A stretch of DNA of 64,000 nucleotides from DSXH01 sp020724325 (GTDB lineage Bacteria > Bacteroidota > Ignavibacteria > Ignavibacteriales > Melioribacteraceae). The stretch is taken from the NCBI GenBank assembly GCA_040756515.1, contig JBFLYW010000008.1:1-64000 (forward strand), read 5' to 3'. The notes under the pieces were generated by a model. That model saw nothing but the letters and a program-made list of their open reading frames with translations. It searched no databases and was not told the DNA's origin. The stretch's first letter is position 1. Each line of letters starts with the position of its first letter. Both the position numbers and the translations under genes were made by a program. Below are positions 8,213 through 16,879 of the stretch, piece after piece.

Positions 8213-10333
8213 TTGAGAAGATTATTTTTGTCAATACTTTTTACGTTTAGTTGTTTATACGCTCAATTGGCTCCTCAGATTGAACTGAAGTCAATCGAGT
8301 TCATTGGCAATAATTCGATTTCAAGCTCAGAATTGAGTTCGGTAATACTATCAAAGGAATCTCCAGGCAAATTTTCCCAGTTTTTGAACAGCTTTTCAAG
8401 TTTTGGTAATCCTCCTGTTTATTTTGATTCACTTCTAATTCCTATGGATCTTCATGCAATAAAATCGCTTTATCTAACAAGAGGATTTTTTAAGATAAAA
8501 GTTGGATATGAATATAAAATAGATAGAGAGGGTGCCGTTCTTCAATATATTGTTTATGAATCTACACCTGTAAGATTCAATTCTTTTGTAATAACTGGGC
8601 TGGAGAACAAAATTCCAGTTGAATTTCAGGAAGTAATAAACGATTATGTCCGGGTTGATACAAGCATGGTTTACTCAGATGCGATACTAGAAGACCGCAA
8701 GACTTATACACTTCAGTATTTGCGCGATCACGGGTTTATGCTTGCTTCATACGATCAGCCAACATTGATTGTAGATACGTTGTTAAATCGTGCCGATGTT
8801 AAAATAAATTTTATTCCGGGTAAGAGATACATAATTAGCGAAATTCTAATTGCTAAAACCGGTGTAGGAATGGATTATGTTGAAGATCAATTACTAAAAG
8901 ACATTGTTGGAATAAATCCCGGTACGTATTATAGCCATTATAATATTCAACGTGGACAAGTAAGATTATATAGAACGGAATTATTCAATTCTGCAATTAT
9001 TAACGCAATTATTTCAGATACTATTGGCAATAAGGTACCGCTCAATTTAAGCGCAGACATAGGAATGCTTCATGAACTTTCTCCAGAGATAATTATTAAT
9101 AATGAAGACAATACTTTTAATCTTGGACTTGGGCTAAGCTTTGTAAAAAAGAATTTTTTAGGTGATGCAAGAAAATTAACAATAAGCACATCTGCTGCTG
9201 CTCAAAACATTTCAGAATTCATTAGGCAGCCAGCTCTTAATGATTCAACAGTTTTCGGATATACCGATTCTAGATTGAGCGTAGAACAGCCGTTTCTTTT
9301 CGGGAGACCAATCAACACAAAAATAGAAACTTACTTTACTCTTCAAAAAAGAAGAAACGAATATAACTCTACTTTATACGGCGCCAAATTAAGTTTTGAT
9401 ATTGAACTGCCGCAGTTCACTTATCTTAATTCACTTTCAACATATTTTAATGTGGAAAGAGCAGAATATAAATACAAACGAGATTACCTTATAAATCTAT
9501 TAAGTCTTTCTTTCCAAAGAATTCCTGATGAAGAAATTGGAAAGACAGAGGCGGATTCTCTAGCCAGAATTTTTGTAAATGAAGAACTTGGCGGGCAGTT
9601 ATTTACCCGAAGCACAAATGCTCTTATTGGAATTATAATGGGTGCCAACAAGACTGATGATGTTTTCTTCCCTTCGTCGGGTTATTCCTTATCAATGTTG
9701 ATTGAAGAAGCTAATTCTATTCCGTATCTATTTGGAAATTTATTTGGATCAAGATTTAACCGTCCGCTTTACATAAAACTGCTTGGTTCTGCTGCTTTTT
9801 ATTTGCCGGTTTATTCTTCGCGGGAAAATTCATTCGGAATAAAATTGAAAGCCGGACAAATTTTTAATTACTTTGGCGATAAAGCGGATATTTCACTTAA
9901 TCAAAGATTCTATGCCGGCGGTAGTAACTCGGTTAGAGGATGGAGTACAAGGCAGCTTGTTCCAATAGAACCCCTAATCAATCTCGAAAATCCTTCTCAG
10001 GAAGATCTGGAAGCAATATTGGCTAAAGGTGCAGCTACCGGCGGATTTTTTCTATTCGAAGGCTCAATTGAATCAAGGAATCGATTGTTCGGCAAATTCG
10101 GTACTGCATTATTCATAGATTATGGCAATACATGGAATAGTGTAAAAGAATTCCGATTCGATCAGGTAGCATTAGCTGGTGGATTTGGGCTAAGGTATTA
10201 TTCTGACTTCGCCCCAATACGTTTGGATTTTGGTATTAAACTTTTTGATCCTTCTGATAAACGGAATATATCTTCAAAAAAATTCTTAAAAGAACTTGTT
10301 CAATTTCATATTGGAATTGGTGAAGCTTTCTAA
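8213..10333 (+). CDS. Omp85-family outer-membrane assembly protein (BamA/TamA-like)
   Basis: Outer-membrane protein of about 706 residues with signal peptide (cleavage near LYAQ), POTRA-type repeats over about residues 25-310 (for example IELKSIEFIGNNSISSSEL and KRYIISEILI), and a C-terminal 16-strand-type barrel. GGSNSVRGW matches the conserved VRGF/Y loop-6 motif of Omp85 proteins, and the chain ends in Phe as in barrel targeting signals. Members insert barrels into the outer membrane or export proteins. Two TTG starts are possible (8207, 8213); AAGAG at 8202-8206 is spaced six bases from 8213, which I prefer. Whether it is the main BamA or a paralogue cannot be told here. Confidence 0.85.
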   Translation: MRRLFLSILFTFSCLYAQLAPQIELKSIEFIGNNSISSSELSSVILSKESPGKFSQFLNSFSSFGNPPVYFDSLLIPMDLHAIKSLYLTRGFFKIKVGYEYKIDREGAVLQYIVYESTPVRFNSFVITGLENKIPVEFQEVINDYVRVDTSMVYSDAILEDRKTYTLQYLRDHGFMLASYDQPTLIVDTLLNRADVKINFIPGKRYIISEILIAKTGVGMDYVEDQLLKDIVGINPGTYYSHYNIQRGQVRLYRTELFNSAIINAIISDTIGNKVPLNLSADIGMLHELSPEIIINNEDNTFNLGLGLSFVKKNFLGDARKLTISTSAAAQNISEFIRQPALNDSTVFGYTDSRLSVEQPFLFGRPINTKIETYFTLQKRRNEYNSTLYGAKLSFDIELPQFTYLNSLSTYFNVERAEYKYKRDYLINLLSLSFQRIPDEEIGKTEADSLARIFVNEELGGQLFTRSTNALIGIIMGANKTDDVFFPSSGYSLSMLIEEANSIPYLFGNLFGSRFNRPLYIKLLGSAAFYLPVYSSRENSFGIKLKAGQIFNYFGDKADISLNQRFYAGGSNSVRGWSTRQLVPIEPLINLENPSQEDLEAILAKGAATGGFFLFEGSIESRNRLFGKFGTALFIDYGNTWNSVKEFRFDQVALAGGFGLRYYSDFAPIRLDFGIKLFDPSDKRNISSKKFLKELVQFHIGIGEAF

Positions 10334-10362
10334 TCCTTAATTTCCCATTGCACCTTTATTCT

Positions 10363-10394
10363 TTTGTTTAGAAATTCGGTTTTAAGTAAATTTG
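10363..10394 (+). promoter_or_regulatory. Bacteroidota-type sigma promoter for yicC-gmk-rpoZ
   Basis: TTTG at 10363-10366 and TAAATTTG at 10387-10394 are separated by 20 bases, matching the Bacteroidota housekeeping consensus TTTG-N(19-20)-TAnnTTTG. The initiation point would be about 10401, just ahead of the ribosome-binding site GGGA at 10409-10412 and the ATG at 10419. It therefore argues against a start at the TTG at 10392, which lies inside the -7 element. Confidence 0.6.
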
Positions 10395-10418
10395 CAGTCA
10401 CTTTTTATGGGAAGCAAT

Positions 10419-11294
10419 ATGATTTCTAGCATGACCGGATATGGCAAAGGATTTGTCCAGGAAAAAGAACTTTCAGTTGAAGCTGAAATTAAAAGTCTGA
10501 ATAATAGGTATCTAGATCTCTCCCTACGTTTACCGAAATTATTAGCAGCGAAAGAATTTGAAATAAGAGAAAAAGTAAAAAGCCGTATTAAACGAGGCAA
10601 AATATATCTTGCAGTTTTTGTACAGAGCGGTGAACTGGAAGAAAAGTTTAACAACGTTGATTCTGCCGCGGTTAAGTATGCAATGAAAATATTGAAAGAT
10701 ATTCGTAGAGCATCGGGGTTGAAGCATAAAATTTCTTTAAGCGATTTGATGTTGTTTCAAAATATGTTCTTTAAAGAAGATGATGAACAATCCGGCGCAG
10801 AAATGCTTATGATTGAAAAAGCTATTGATATGGCAATTGATGAAATGAATAAGATGCGCATATCAGAAGGAATGGAGTTAGAAAAAGATATCCGACTCAG
10901 ACTCAATAACATAGAGAATGTTATTACTAAAATAGAAACTATAAAAGAAGAGAGTCTGCAAACATATTTCGAAAGATTTAAGGAGAAGGCGAAACAATTA
11001 ACTAAGGACATAGTTGATAACGATCTCAGATTATTCACCGAGCTGGCGGTATTATCCGAAAGATATGATGTTACTGAAGAATGTGTGAGGTTAAAAAGTC
11101 ACATTAAAATGTTCGCAGATACTTTGGAGCAATCCGACGATGCCGGACGAAGATTAAATTTTATTTTACAGGAAATGAACAGGGAAGCAAATACAATAAA
11201 CAGTAAAGCCATTACATCGGATATTTCTCATGCGGGTATTTATATAAAAGAAGAGATCGAAAAAATCCGCGAACAAATTCAAAATATAGAGTAG
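10419..11294 (+). CDS. yicC: YicC/YloC-family endoribonuclease
   Basis: The product is 291 residues from the ATG at 10419 and begins MISSMTGYGKG, the invariant N-terminus of the YicC family. The C-terminal part has NFILQEMNREANTINSKA, also diagnostic (DUF1732). YicC-type proteins are RNA endonucleases; E. coli YicC acts in small-RNA decay. The frame is open to a TTG at 10392, but that codon overlaps the predicted promoter and the family start is clear. The stop abuts the gmk start (TAG then ATG with no gap), so translation is probably coupled in a yicC-gmk-rpoZ operon. Confidence 0.93.
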   Translation: MISSMTGYGKGFVQEKELSVEAEIKSLNNRYLDLSLRLPKLLAAKEFEIREKVKSRIKRGKIYLAVFVQSGELEEKFNNVDSAAVKYAMKILKDIRRASGLKHKISLSDLMLFQNMFFKEDDEQSGAEMLMIEKAIDMAIDEMNKMRISEGMELEKDIRLRLNNIENVITKIETIKEESLQTYFERFKEKAKQLTKDIVDNDLRLFTELAVLSERYDVTEECVRLKSHIKMFADTLEQSDDAGRRLNFILQEMNREANTINSKAITSDISHAGIYIKEEIEKIREQIQNIE

Positions 11295-11873
11295 ATGGTG
11301 TATAATAAAGCTAAACTATTTGTATTTTCTGCTCCAAGTGGCTCGGGAAAAACTACTATTGTAAGAGATATTTTAAAAAAGTATCCGGAGTTTGTTTTCT
11401 CGGTTTCTGCTACTACCAGAAAAAGAAGAAATGTTGAAAAGGATGGTGCAGATTATTTCTTCATTTCAGAAGATGAATTCAGAGAAAAAATTGATAACGG
11501 TGAATTTGTTGAATGGGAAAAATTTTACGATTATTATTACGGCACACTTAAGAAATTTGTTGATGATAATATCGCAAAAGAACTTGTTACAGTTTTCGAG
11601 GTGGATGTAAAAGGTGCTATAAGTATAAAGAAAGCTTATCCATTTGCTACCTTAATATTTATTGCTCCACCAAGTATAGAGGAACTGAAAGACCGACTGA
11701 TTAAGCGAAACACCGAATCGGAAGAAGATCTTAGAAAAAGAATTGAACGAGCAGAAATGGAACTCTGTTTTAAGAACCAGTTTGATTATGTTATACATAA
11801 CGCTAATCTAGAACAGGCAAAAAAAGAAGCAAGAGAAATTATCGAAAAAGAATTAAATAAGGAGGATAAATAA
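11295..11873 (+). CDS. gmk: Guanylate kinase
   Basis: Guanylate kinase makes GDP from GMP and ATP in the cytoplasm. The P-loop is SAPSGSGKTTI (about residues 12-22), followed by SVSATTRKRR and DGADYFFIS, the GMP-binding region (family consensus S.TTR..R..E..G.DY.F). The lid region RLIKRNTESEEDLRKRI is typical. At 192 residues the length is normal. It starts directly after the yicC stop and ends one base before rpoZ; the GGAGG for rpoZ lies within its last codons. The gmk-rpoZ order is common in many bacteria. Confidence 0.96.
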   Translation: MVYNKAKLFVFSAPSGSGKTTIVRDILKKYPEFVFSVSATTRKRRNVEKDGADYFFISEDEFREKIDNGEFVEWEKFYDYYYGTLKKFVDDNIAKELVTVFEVDVKGAISIKKAYPFATLIFIAPPSIEELKDRLIKRNTESEEDLRKRIERAEMELCFKNQFDYVIHNANLEQAKKEAREIIEKELNKEDK

Positions 11874-11874
11874 A

Positions 11875-12171
11875 ATGGTTAAACCAATCAGTCTTACTAA
11901 GATTAAGGATAAAATTCCAAATCTATACGAAGCTGTAATTGTTGCGGCTAAAAAAGCACGCAAAACAAATGATGATACTAAACTGGAATTCAATTCGCTG
12001 CTCAGCACTGTTACATCCGGACAAGATGATGAATTTGAGGATAGAGAGAATCCGGAGCAATTAAAACTCTCGCTTGAATTTGAAAAGAGGGAAAAACCGC
12101 ATATTAGATCGCTGAATGAACTTGTAAACGATGGAATTGAATACCGCTACAAAAACGAAAAGGATAAATAA
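11875..12171 (+). CDS. rpoZ: RNA polymerase omega subunit
   Basis: The 98-residue product fits the omega subunit, which helps fold the beta' subunit into RNA polymerase. The conserved N-terminal region is present as IPNLYEAVIVAAKKARKTND (omega consensus: N.YELV..A..RAR.L). The C-terminal half is charged and variable, as in Bacteroidota/Chlorobi homologues. A strong AAGGAGGATAAATAAA precedes the ATG. It is last in the yicC-gmk-rpoZ operon and is followed by a good intrinsic terminator. Confidence 0.86.
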   Translation: MVKPISLTKIKDKIPNLYEAVIVAAKKARKTNDDTKLEFNSLLSTVTSGQDDEFEDRENPEQLKLSLEFEKREKPHIRSLNELVNDGIEYRYKNEKDK

Positions 12172-12192
12172 TTAATTCAGATATAGTTAAGA

Positions 12193-12226
12193 AAAGCGGA
12201 GAAAATTAATTCTCCGTTTTTATTTT
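12193..12226 (+). terminator. Intrinsic terminator after rpoZ
   Basis: CGGAGAA (12197-12203) and TTCTCCG (12210-12216) form a perfect 7-bp stem with a six-base loop AATTAA, extended by A-T pairs from the flanking A and T runs. TTTTTATTTTT follows. This is a textbook Rho-independent terminator ending the yicC-gmk-rpoZ unit. Confidence 0.9.
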
Positions 12227-12284
12227 TAAATCGATCCATTTTTGCTAAATTCATTTATCAATTAATCCTTTCCGGGGAATAAAC

Positions 12285-13028
12285 TTGGATTTATCTCTTA
12301 ATAAATTGCTTATTGAAGCATTGGAAAATCAAAAAGAAATTTTTGGCGATCTCCTTTTTTCTGAGGCAAATATTCCCGCTTATAGAATTGATGGAAATAA
12401 TATAAATATTACAGAAAGATTGGAAATGGACCTGGGTAATTCTCTATTCATGGAAGAATTTCAAAAGTCAGAATCGATTAACGAACTTTATTTGCTGACT
12501 AAGGATTGTCTAAAATGCCCTCTTGGAAAAACCAGAAATAAATTTGTTTATGGTGTTGGCAATCCGAATGCTCATGCAATGTTGATTGGCGAGGCGCCCG
12601 GGGCCGAAGAGGACGCTCAAGGTGAACCATTTGTTGGACGTGCCGGAAAATTACTGAATGATATTTTGAAAGCAATTAGTTTAGATAGAAGCGAAGTCTA
12701 TATTGCTAATATTTTAAAATGCCGTCCGCCGGGTAACCGTGACCCTCAGCCTTTTGAAATGGAAACCTGTATTCCTTATCTTCACAAGCAGATTGAGCTT
12801 ATTAAACCCAAAATTATTCTGTGCCTTGGCAGAGTAGCTGCAAACGGTTTGTTGAACAAGAAGCTTTCATTGGGCGATTTAAGAAACAACATTTTCGAAT
12901 TCAACGGAATAAAGGTAATGGCAACCTATCATCCGGCTGCGCTGCTAAGAAACCCCGGCTGGAAAAGGGGCTGCTGGGAGGATGTCCAAAAATTTAAAAA
13001 ACTATACGTTGAACTTATAACAAAATAA
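12285..13028 (+). CDS. Family 4 uracil-DNA glycosylase (Fe-S type)
   Basis: Removes uracil from DNA in base-excision repair. Motif A is GEAPGAEEDAQGEPFVGRAG and the C-terminal HPAALLRNP carries the second uracil-pocket motif; both fit family 4 (UDGa/UdgA). The four Fe-S cysteines are seen as DCLKC and, later, LKC...ETC spaced 15 apart. At 247 residues it is longer than archaeal members because of about 70 extra N-terminal residues. TTG is the start, with CGGGGA at 12273-12278 six bases ahead. dnaB begins one base after its stop, so the two are probably co-transcribed. Confidence 0.93.
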   Translation: MDLSLNKLLIEALENQKEIFGDLLFSEANIPAYRIDGNNINITERLEMDLGNSLFMEEFQKSESINELYLLTKDCLKCPLGKTRNKFVYGVGNPNAHAMLIGEAPGAEEDAQGEPFVGRAGKLLNDILKAISLDRSEVYIANILKCRPPGNRDPQPFEMETCIPYLHKQIELIKPKIILCLGRVAANGLLNKKLSLGDLRNNIFEFNGIKVMATYHPAALLRNPGWKRGCWEDVQKFKKLYVELITK

Positions 13029-13029
13029 A

Positions 13030-14496
13030 ATGGCTAAACGATCATCACCTAATAAAAATAATAGAGATGAAGCAATTCTGGAAAAATTAAGATCTGTTTC
13101 TAAACAACCACCCGCTGCACCGGAAGTTGAAATGTCTGTCCTGGGTGCAATGCTAATTGAACAAGATGCTGTCCCTAAAGCAATTGAGATTTTAAAACCG
13201 GATGCATTCTACGAAAAAAGAAACCGTACAATTTTTGAAGCAATGACTTCTCTTTACGAAGCCGATGAACCGATTGATACCGTATCAATTTATGAAGAAC
13301 TTAAAAAATTAGGGAAGGTTGATGAATCCGGCGGCGCTGCATATTTAGGTAAACTAACTCAGGATATTTCTTCTGCAGCAAATATAGATTACCACGCCCG
13401 CATAGTTCTGGAGAAATGGATTCTTCGGCAATTAATTACTGCATCTATGGAAATAGCACGCAACGCATACGAAGGAAGTGAAGATGTATTCGATTTGCTC
13501 GATTCTGCCGAATCAAAAATTTTCCAGATTTCTGAAGAGGGAATTAAAGAATCATTCAAATCAATGGATAAAGCTGTAAAAGAAGCTCTTGAATTGATTG
13601 AAGCAATTCATTCAAAAAATATTTCGTCTTTTTCTGTTCCGTCCGGTTTCTTTGAACTGGATGAATTGTTGGGCGGATTTCAAAAATCGGATTTAATTAT
13701 TATTGCTGCTCGTCCCTCTATGGGTAAGACAGCTTTCGCGATGTCTGCCGCGCGCAATGCTGCAATTGATCATCATACACCTATCGGCATCTTCAGTCTG
13801 GAAATGTCAACCATTCAGCTTGCAACAAGATTAATTTCTGCCGAAGCACGTATTAATGCTCATAACGTTAGAACCGGAAGGTTTAAAGCCGAAGATGGTT
13901 CAAAAATTAGTAGAACTGTTCACAAACTTAGTAAAGCACCAATTTATATCGACGATACTCCCGGTATATCAATTCTCGAACTTAGAGCGAAAGCAAGAAG
14001 ATTAAAGAATGAAAAGAATTGCGGATTAATTATAGTTGATTACTTACAGCTTGTTAATCCATCGGGTAATATGGAAAGCCGCGAAAGGGAAATCTCTTCT
14101 ATCTCGCGTTCTCTTAAGGCACTTGCTAAGGAAATTAATATACCTGTAATTGCTCTCTCTCAGTTGAATAGAGCTGTGGAATCAAGAGCGGATAAAAAAC
14201 CGATGCTTTCGGATCTACGTGAATCCGGTTCCATTGAACAGGATGCAGATGTTGTTCTGTTTTTATACCGACCGGAAATGTATCAGATACAAACTTTTGG
14301 TTCCGGAGATATGCAAGGCGAAACTACGGAAGGGATTGCAGAAGTTATTGTCGGTAAGCAAAGAAATGGTCCTACTGGTGAAGTTAAACTGAAATTTATC
14401 AAAGATTATGCGCGGTTCGAAAATCTTGATCGGTTCAGACAACAGCTCCCTTCTGGCGAGGAACCGGTTGCAGCACTGGAAGAACCGCCGTTCTAA
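13030..14496 (+). CDS. dnaB: Replicative DNA helicase DnaB
   Basis: Hexameric 5'-3' helicase that unwinds DNA at the replication fork and recruits primase. The N-terminal domain (about 25-175) has APEVEMSVLGAML and PDAFYEKRNRTIFEAM. The RecA-like C-terminal domain has Walker A ARPSMGKTAF near 227-236, LEMSTIQLATRL, Walker B LIIVDYLQL and SDLRESGSIEQDADVV. At 488 residues it is full length with no intein. It follows the uracil-DNA glycosylase gene after a single base. Confidence 0.97.
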   Translation: MAKRSSPNKNNRDEAILEKLRSVSKQPPAAPEVEMSVLGAMLIEQDAVPKAIEILKPDAFYEKRNRTIFEAMTSLYEADEPIDTVSIYEELKKLGKVDESGGAAYLGKLTQDISSAANIDYHARIVLEKWILRQLITASMEIARNAYEGSEDVFDLLDSAESKIFQISEEGIKESFKSMDKAVKEALELIEAIHSKNISSFSVPSGFFELDELLGGFQKSDLIIIAARPSMGKTAFAMSAARNAAIDHHTPIGIFSLEMSTIQLATRLISAEARINAHNVRTGRFKAEDGSKISRTVHKLSKAPIYIDDTPGISILELRAKARRLKNEKNCGLIIVDYLQLVNPSGNMESREREISSISRSLKALAKEINIPVIALSQLNRAVESRADKKPMLSDLRESGSIEQDADVVLFLYRPEMYQIQTFGSGDMQGETTEGIAEVIVGKQRNGPTGEVKLKFIKDYARFENLDRFRQQLPSGEEPVAALEEPPF

Positions 14497-14536
14497 CTTA
14501 AACTCTATTAACATCTTTTACATATCGGACTGCCTA

Positions 14537-15394
14537 ATGATGCGTAGAAAAAATATTTATTCAACTTTACTCTTACTATTCTGTTTTTCAACTATTTATT
14601 CGCAAGTTATCTATACGCAGCAAGATGTTGAAATCTGTAATTCCAGGTTTGAACTTGCGGTTTCAAAAAATCTTGCAGATAAACAAATAAATGAAATAAT
14701 TATTGAAATAGGAAAAAGTTTTTTAGGAACCGATTATGTTCCTAATTCACTTGAAAAGGGTGAAAAGGAACAATTGGTAATTCACTTAACAGGATTAGAT
14801 TGTTATACCTTTCTGGAAAGTACACTTGTTTTAGCCCGCTGTATTAAATTAGGTAAAACTACATTTGAAGATTTCCGGGATGAGCTGCAAAATATTCGTT
14901 ATAGAGACGGTGTACTTAAAGAGTATCCATCAAGGCTGCATTATTTTTCTGATTGGATTTATGATATGAACAAACGAAACATTGGACGCGATATTACGAA
15001 ACAGATTGGCGGAGTACCGTATAAAAAGCAGATCGATTTTATGCGGAAACATATTGATTCCTACAAACAGCTTAAAGAAAATCCAATGTACGTTTTGGAG
15101 ATTGCCTCAATAGAAAAGAAAATCAGCAAAAGAAAAAAATACTACATTCCACTGGGAAAAATAGAAAGGTTAGAAAGTAAAATTGAGAGCGGGGACATTA
15201 TTGGAATTACGACAAACATTGAAGGATTGGATATTGCGCACACTGGAATCGCAATTAGAATGGATGATGGAAGAATCCATTTACTTCACGCACCAAACGT
15301 TGGTAATAAGGTGCAAATTTCCGAAAAGCCTCTTGCAGAATACCTGAAAGCAAATAAGAAACAAACCGGGATTATGATTCTTAGACCTCTTTAA
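14537..15394 (+). CDS. DUF1460 exported amidase-like protein
   Basis: The 285-residue protein (ATG at 14537; a second ATG follows at once) has a signal peptide ending near TIYSQ. The mature domain fits DUF1460, an NlpC/P60-fold family related to N-acetylmuramoyl-L-alanine amidases. LTGLDCYTFLES holds the likely nucleophile Cys, and IAHTGIAIRMDDGRIHLLHAP carries candidate histidines. The likely role is cutting cell-wall peptides in the periplasm. The frame is open further upstream into dnaB, but the signal peptide fixes the start. It ends exactly where the convergent nfo gene ends. Confidence 0.85.
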   Translation: MMRRKNIYSTLLLLFCFSTIYSQVIYTQQDVEICNSRFELAVSKNLADKQINEIIIEIGKSFLGTDYVPNSLEKGEKEQLVIHLTGLDCYTFLESTLVLARCIKLGKTTFEDFRDELQNIRYRDGVLKEYPSRLHYFSDWIYDMNKRNIGRDITKQIGGVPYKKQIDFMRKHIDSYKQLKENPMYVLEIASIEKKISKRKKYYIPLGKIERLESKIESGDIIGITTNIEGLDIAHTGIAIRMDDGRIHLLHAPNVGNKVQISEKPLAEYLKANKKQTGIMILRPL

Positions 15395-16252
15395 TTATTT
15401 CTTCACCAGCCCAAGCAGCACTTTTATATTCTCAACATCTTCTTTCTGATCTTTTTCTTTAGGTGTTTCCAGAACTTTTGGTACTTTCTCTAATTTTTTA
15501 TCGTTCATAATATTTGTAAACCCTTCCAGTCCTATAAATCCTTTTCCTATGTGATCATGCCTATCAACGCGGGAACCAAGCTCTTTCTTGCTGTCATTCA
15601 TGTGAATACATTTAAGTAAATTCAAACCTATAATGTCGTCAAATTCTTTTATTACTTTTTTGTACTCCTTTTGGTCGCGTATGTTGTATCCAGCTGCCCA
15701 AATGTGGGCAGTATCTATACAAACCGTCATCCTTTCGCGTTCATCAACAAGTTCAATTATTTTTTTCAATTGCTCGAATCTGTAACCAATTGATGTCCCT
15801 TGTCCAGCAGTAGCTTCTAACATACTCTTGGTTTTATAACCGCTTGTTTTTTGATGAGCATAGTTAAGAGAATCAGCAATTATTTTTATTCCTTCTTCTT
15901 CGCCCAGACCGGTGTGAGCGCCGGGGTGAAAATTAAGATGCGGAATTCCAAGCTGTTCACAACGTTCAAGCTCTTTAATGAATGCTTGCCGGGATTTTGA
16001 CAAACCAGCGGTATCTTTTGCACATAGATTTATTAAATAAGAATCATGAGAAACCACAAACTTAACATTTGAGTTTCCGAGTTTCTCCTTAAATTCTGTT
16101 ATTTCATCTTCGGTTAAATCGCGTGCAAAATATTGATTATTATTTTTTGTAAAGATTTGAATTGCAGTAAAGCCAAGTTTCTCTGCAGTATCAATAGCAG
16201 ATGCAGGTCCTCCGCTAACAAATGTATGTGCACCAATTAAATGCTTCATCAA
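15395..16252 (-). CDS. nfo: Deoxyribonuclease IV (endonuclease IV)
   Basis: AP endonuclease that cuts 5' of abasic sites in base-excision repair. The 285-residue TIM-barrel protein shows the metal-site motifs NFHPGAHTG, CIDTAHIWAAGYN, HMNDSK and RHDHIGKGFIGLEGF, all intact. AAGGAAAGGG lies upstream of the double ATG. Its stop codon directly abuts the stop of the convergent DUF1460 gene, leaving no spacer. Upstream, between it and the divergent RmlD-like gene, is the 120-bp repeat array. Confidence 0.95.
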   Translation of the reverse strand: MMKHLIGAHTFVSGGPASAIDTAEKLGFTAIQIFTKNNNQYFARDLTEDEITEFKEKLGNSNVKFVVSHDSYLINLCAKDTAGLSKSRQAFIKELERCEQLGIPHLNFHPGAHTGLGEEEGIKIIADSLNYAHQKTSGYKTKSMLEATAGQGTSIGYRFEQLKKIIELVDERERMTVCIDTAHIWAAGYNIRDQKEYKKVIKEFDDIIGLNLLKCIHMNDSKKELGSRVDRHDHIGKGFIGLEGFTNIMNDKKLEKVPKVLETPKEKDQKEDVENIKVLLGLVKK

Positions 16253-16277
16253 TTACCCTTTCCTTTCTCTTAATCTA

Positions 16278-16781
16278 GTTTATGCTCGTGTTCATGATCT
16301 TACTCTTGATCATGTTTTTTACTTACTAAAAGTCTGATAACCTTGAAGGTCATCAGGATATGAAAAGCACTTCTTGACCTTCAAGGTTGAGAACACCGTT
16401 TATGCTCGTGTTCATGATCTTACTCTTGATCATGCTTTTTACTTACTAAAAGTCTGATAACCTTGAAGGTCATAAGGATATGAAAAGCATATCTTGACCT
16501 TCAAGGTTGAGAACAACGTTTATGCTCGTGTTCATGATCTTACTCTTGATCATGCTTTTTACTTACTAAAAGTCTGATAACCTTGAAGGTCATCAGGATA
16601 TGAAAAGCATTTCTTGACCTTCAAGGTTGAGAACAACGTTTAAGCTCGTGTTCATGATCTTACTCTTGATCATGTTTTTTACTTACTAAAAGTTTGATAA
16701 CCTTGAAGGTCATCAGGATATGAAAAGCATTTCTTGACCTTCAAGGTTGAGAACAACGTTTATGCTCGTGTTCATGATCTT
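16278..16781. repeat. 120-bp tandem repeat, four full units plus a fragment, each with two hairpins
   Basis: Units start at 16278, 16398, 16518 and 16638 with an exact 120-bp period and only a few substitutions; a fifth copy breaks off at about 16781. Each holds two inverted repeats. Hairpin A is CATGATC-8 nt-GATCATG followed by a T-rich run (16293-16320 in unit 1), like a small terminator. Hairpin B is a perfect 14-bp stem, AACCTTGAAGGTCA and TGACCTTCAAGGTT (16339-16352 and 16375-16388), with a 22-nt loop. The array fills most of the 627-bp gap between the divergent nfo and RmlD-like genes. No gene is seen in it. Confidence 0.95.
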
Positions 16782-16879
16782 GCTCGTTAAAGGTCATTAT
16801 ATTTATCAACGAATTAGTTCCGTTTATGGTTCAAAAATAATATTATTGCTTTCAAAAAATTATTGAAAGGATCTTACAA

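Noticed and set aside
14408..14536. Upstream extension of the DUF1460 protein into dnaB
   Set aside because: It would put 43 residues before a normal signal peptide and overlap the dnaB end out of frame.
16278..16781. Possible CRISPR array
   Set aside because: The whole 120-bp unit repeats with almost no variation; there are no unique spacers between short repeats and no cas genes nearby.
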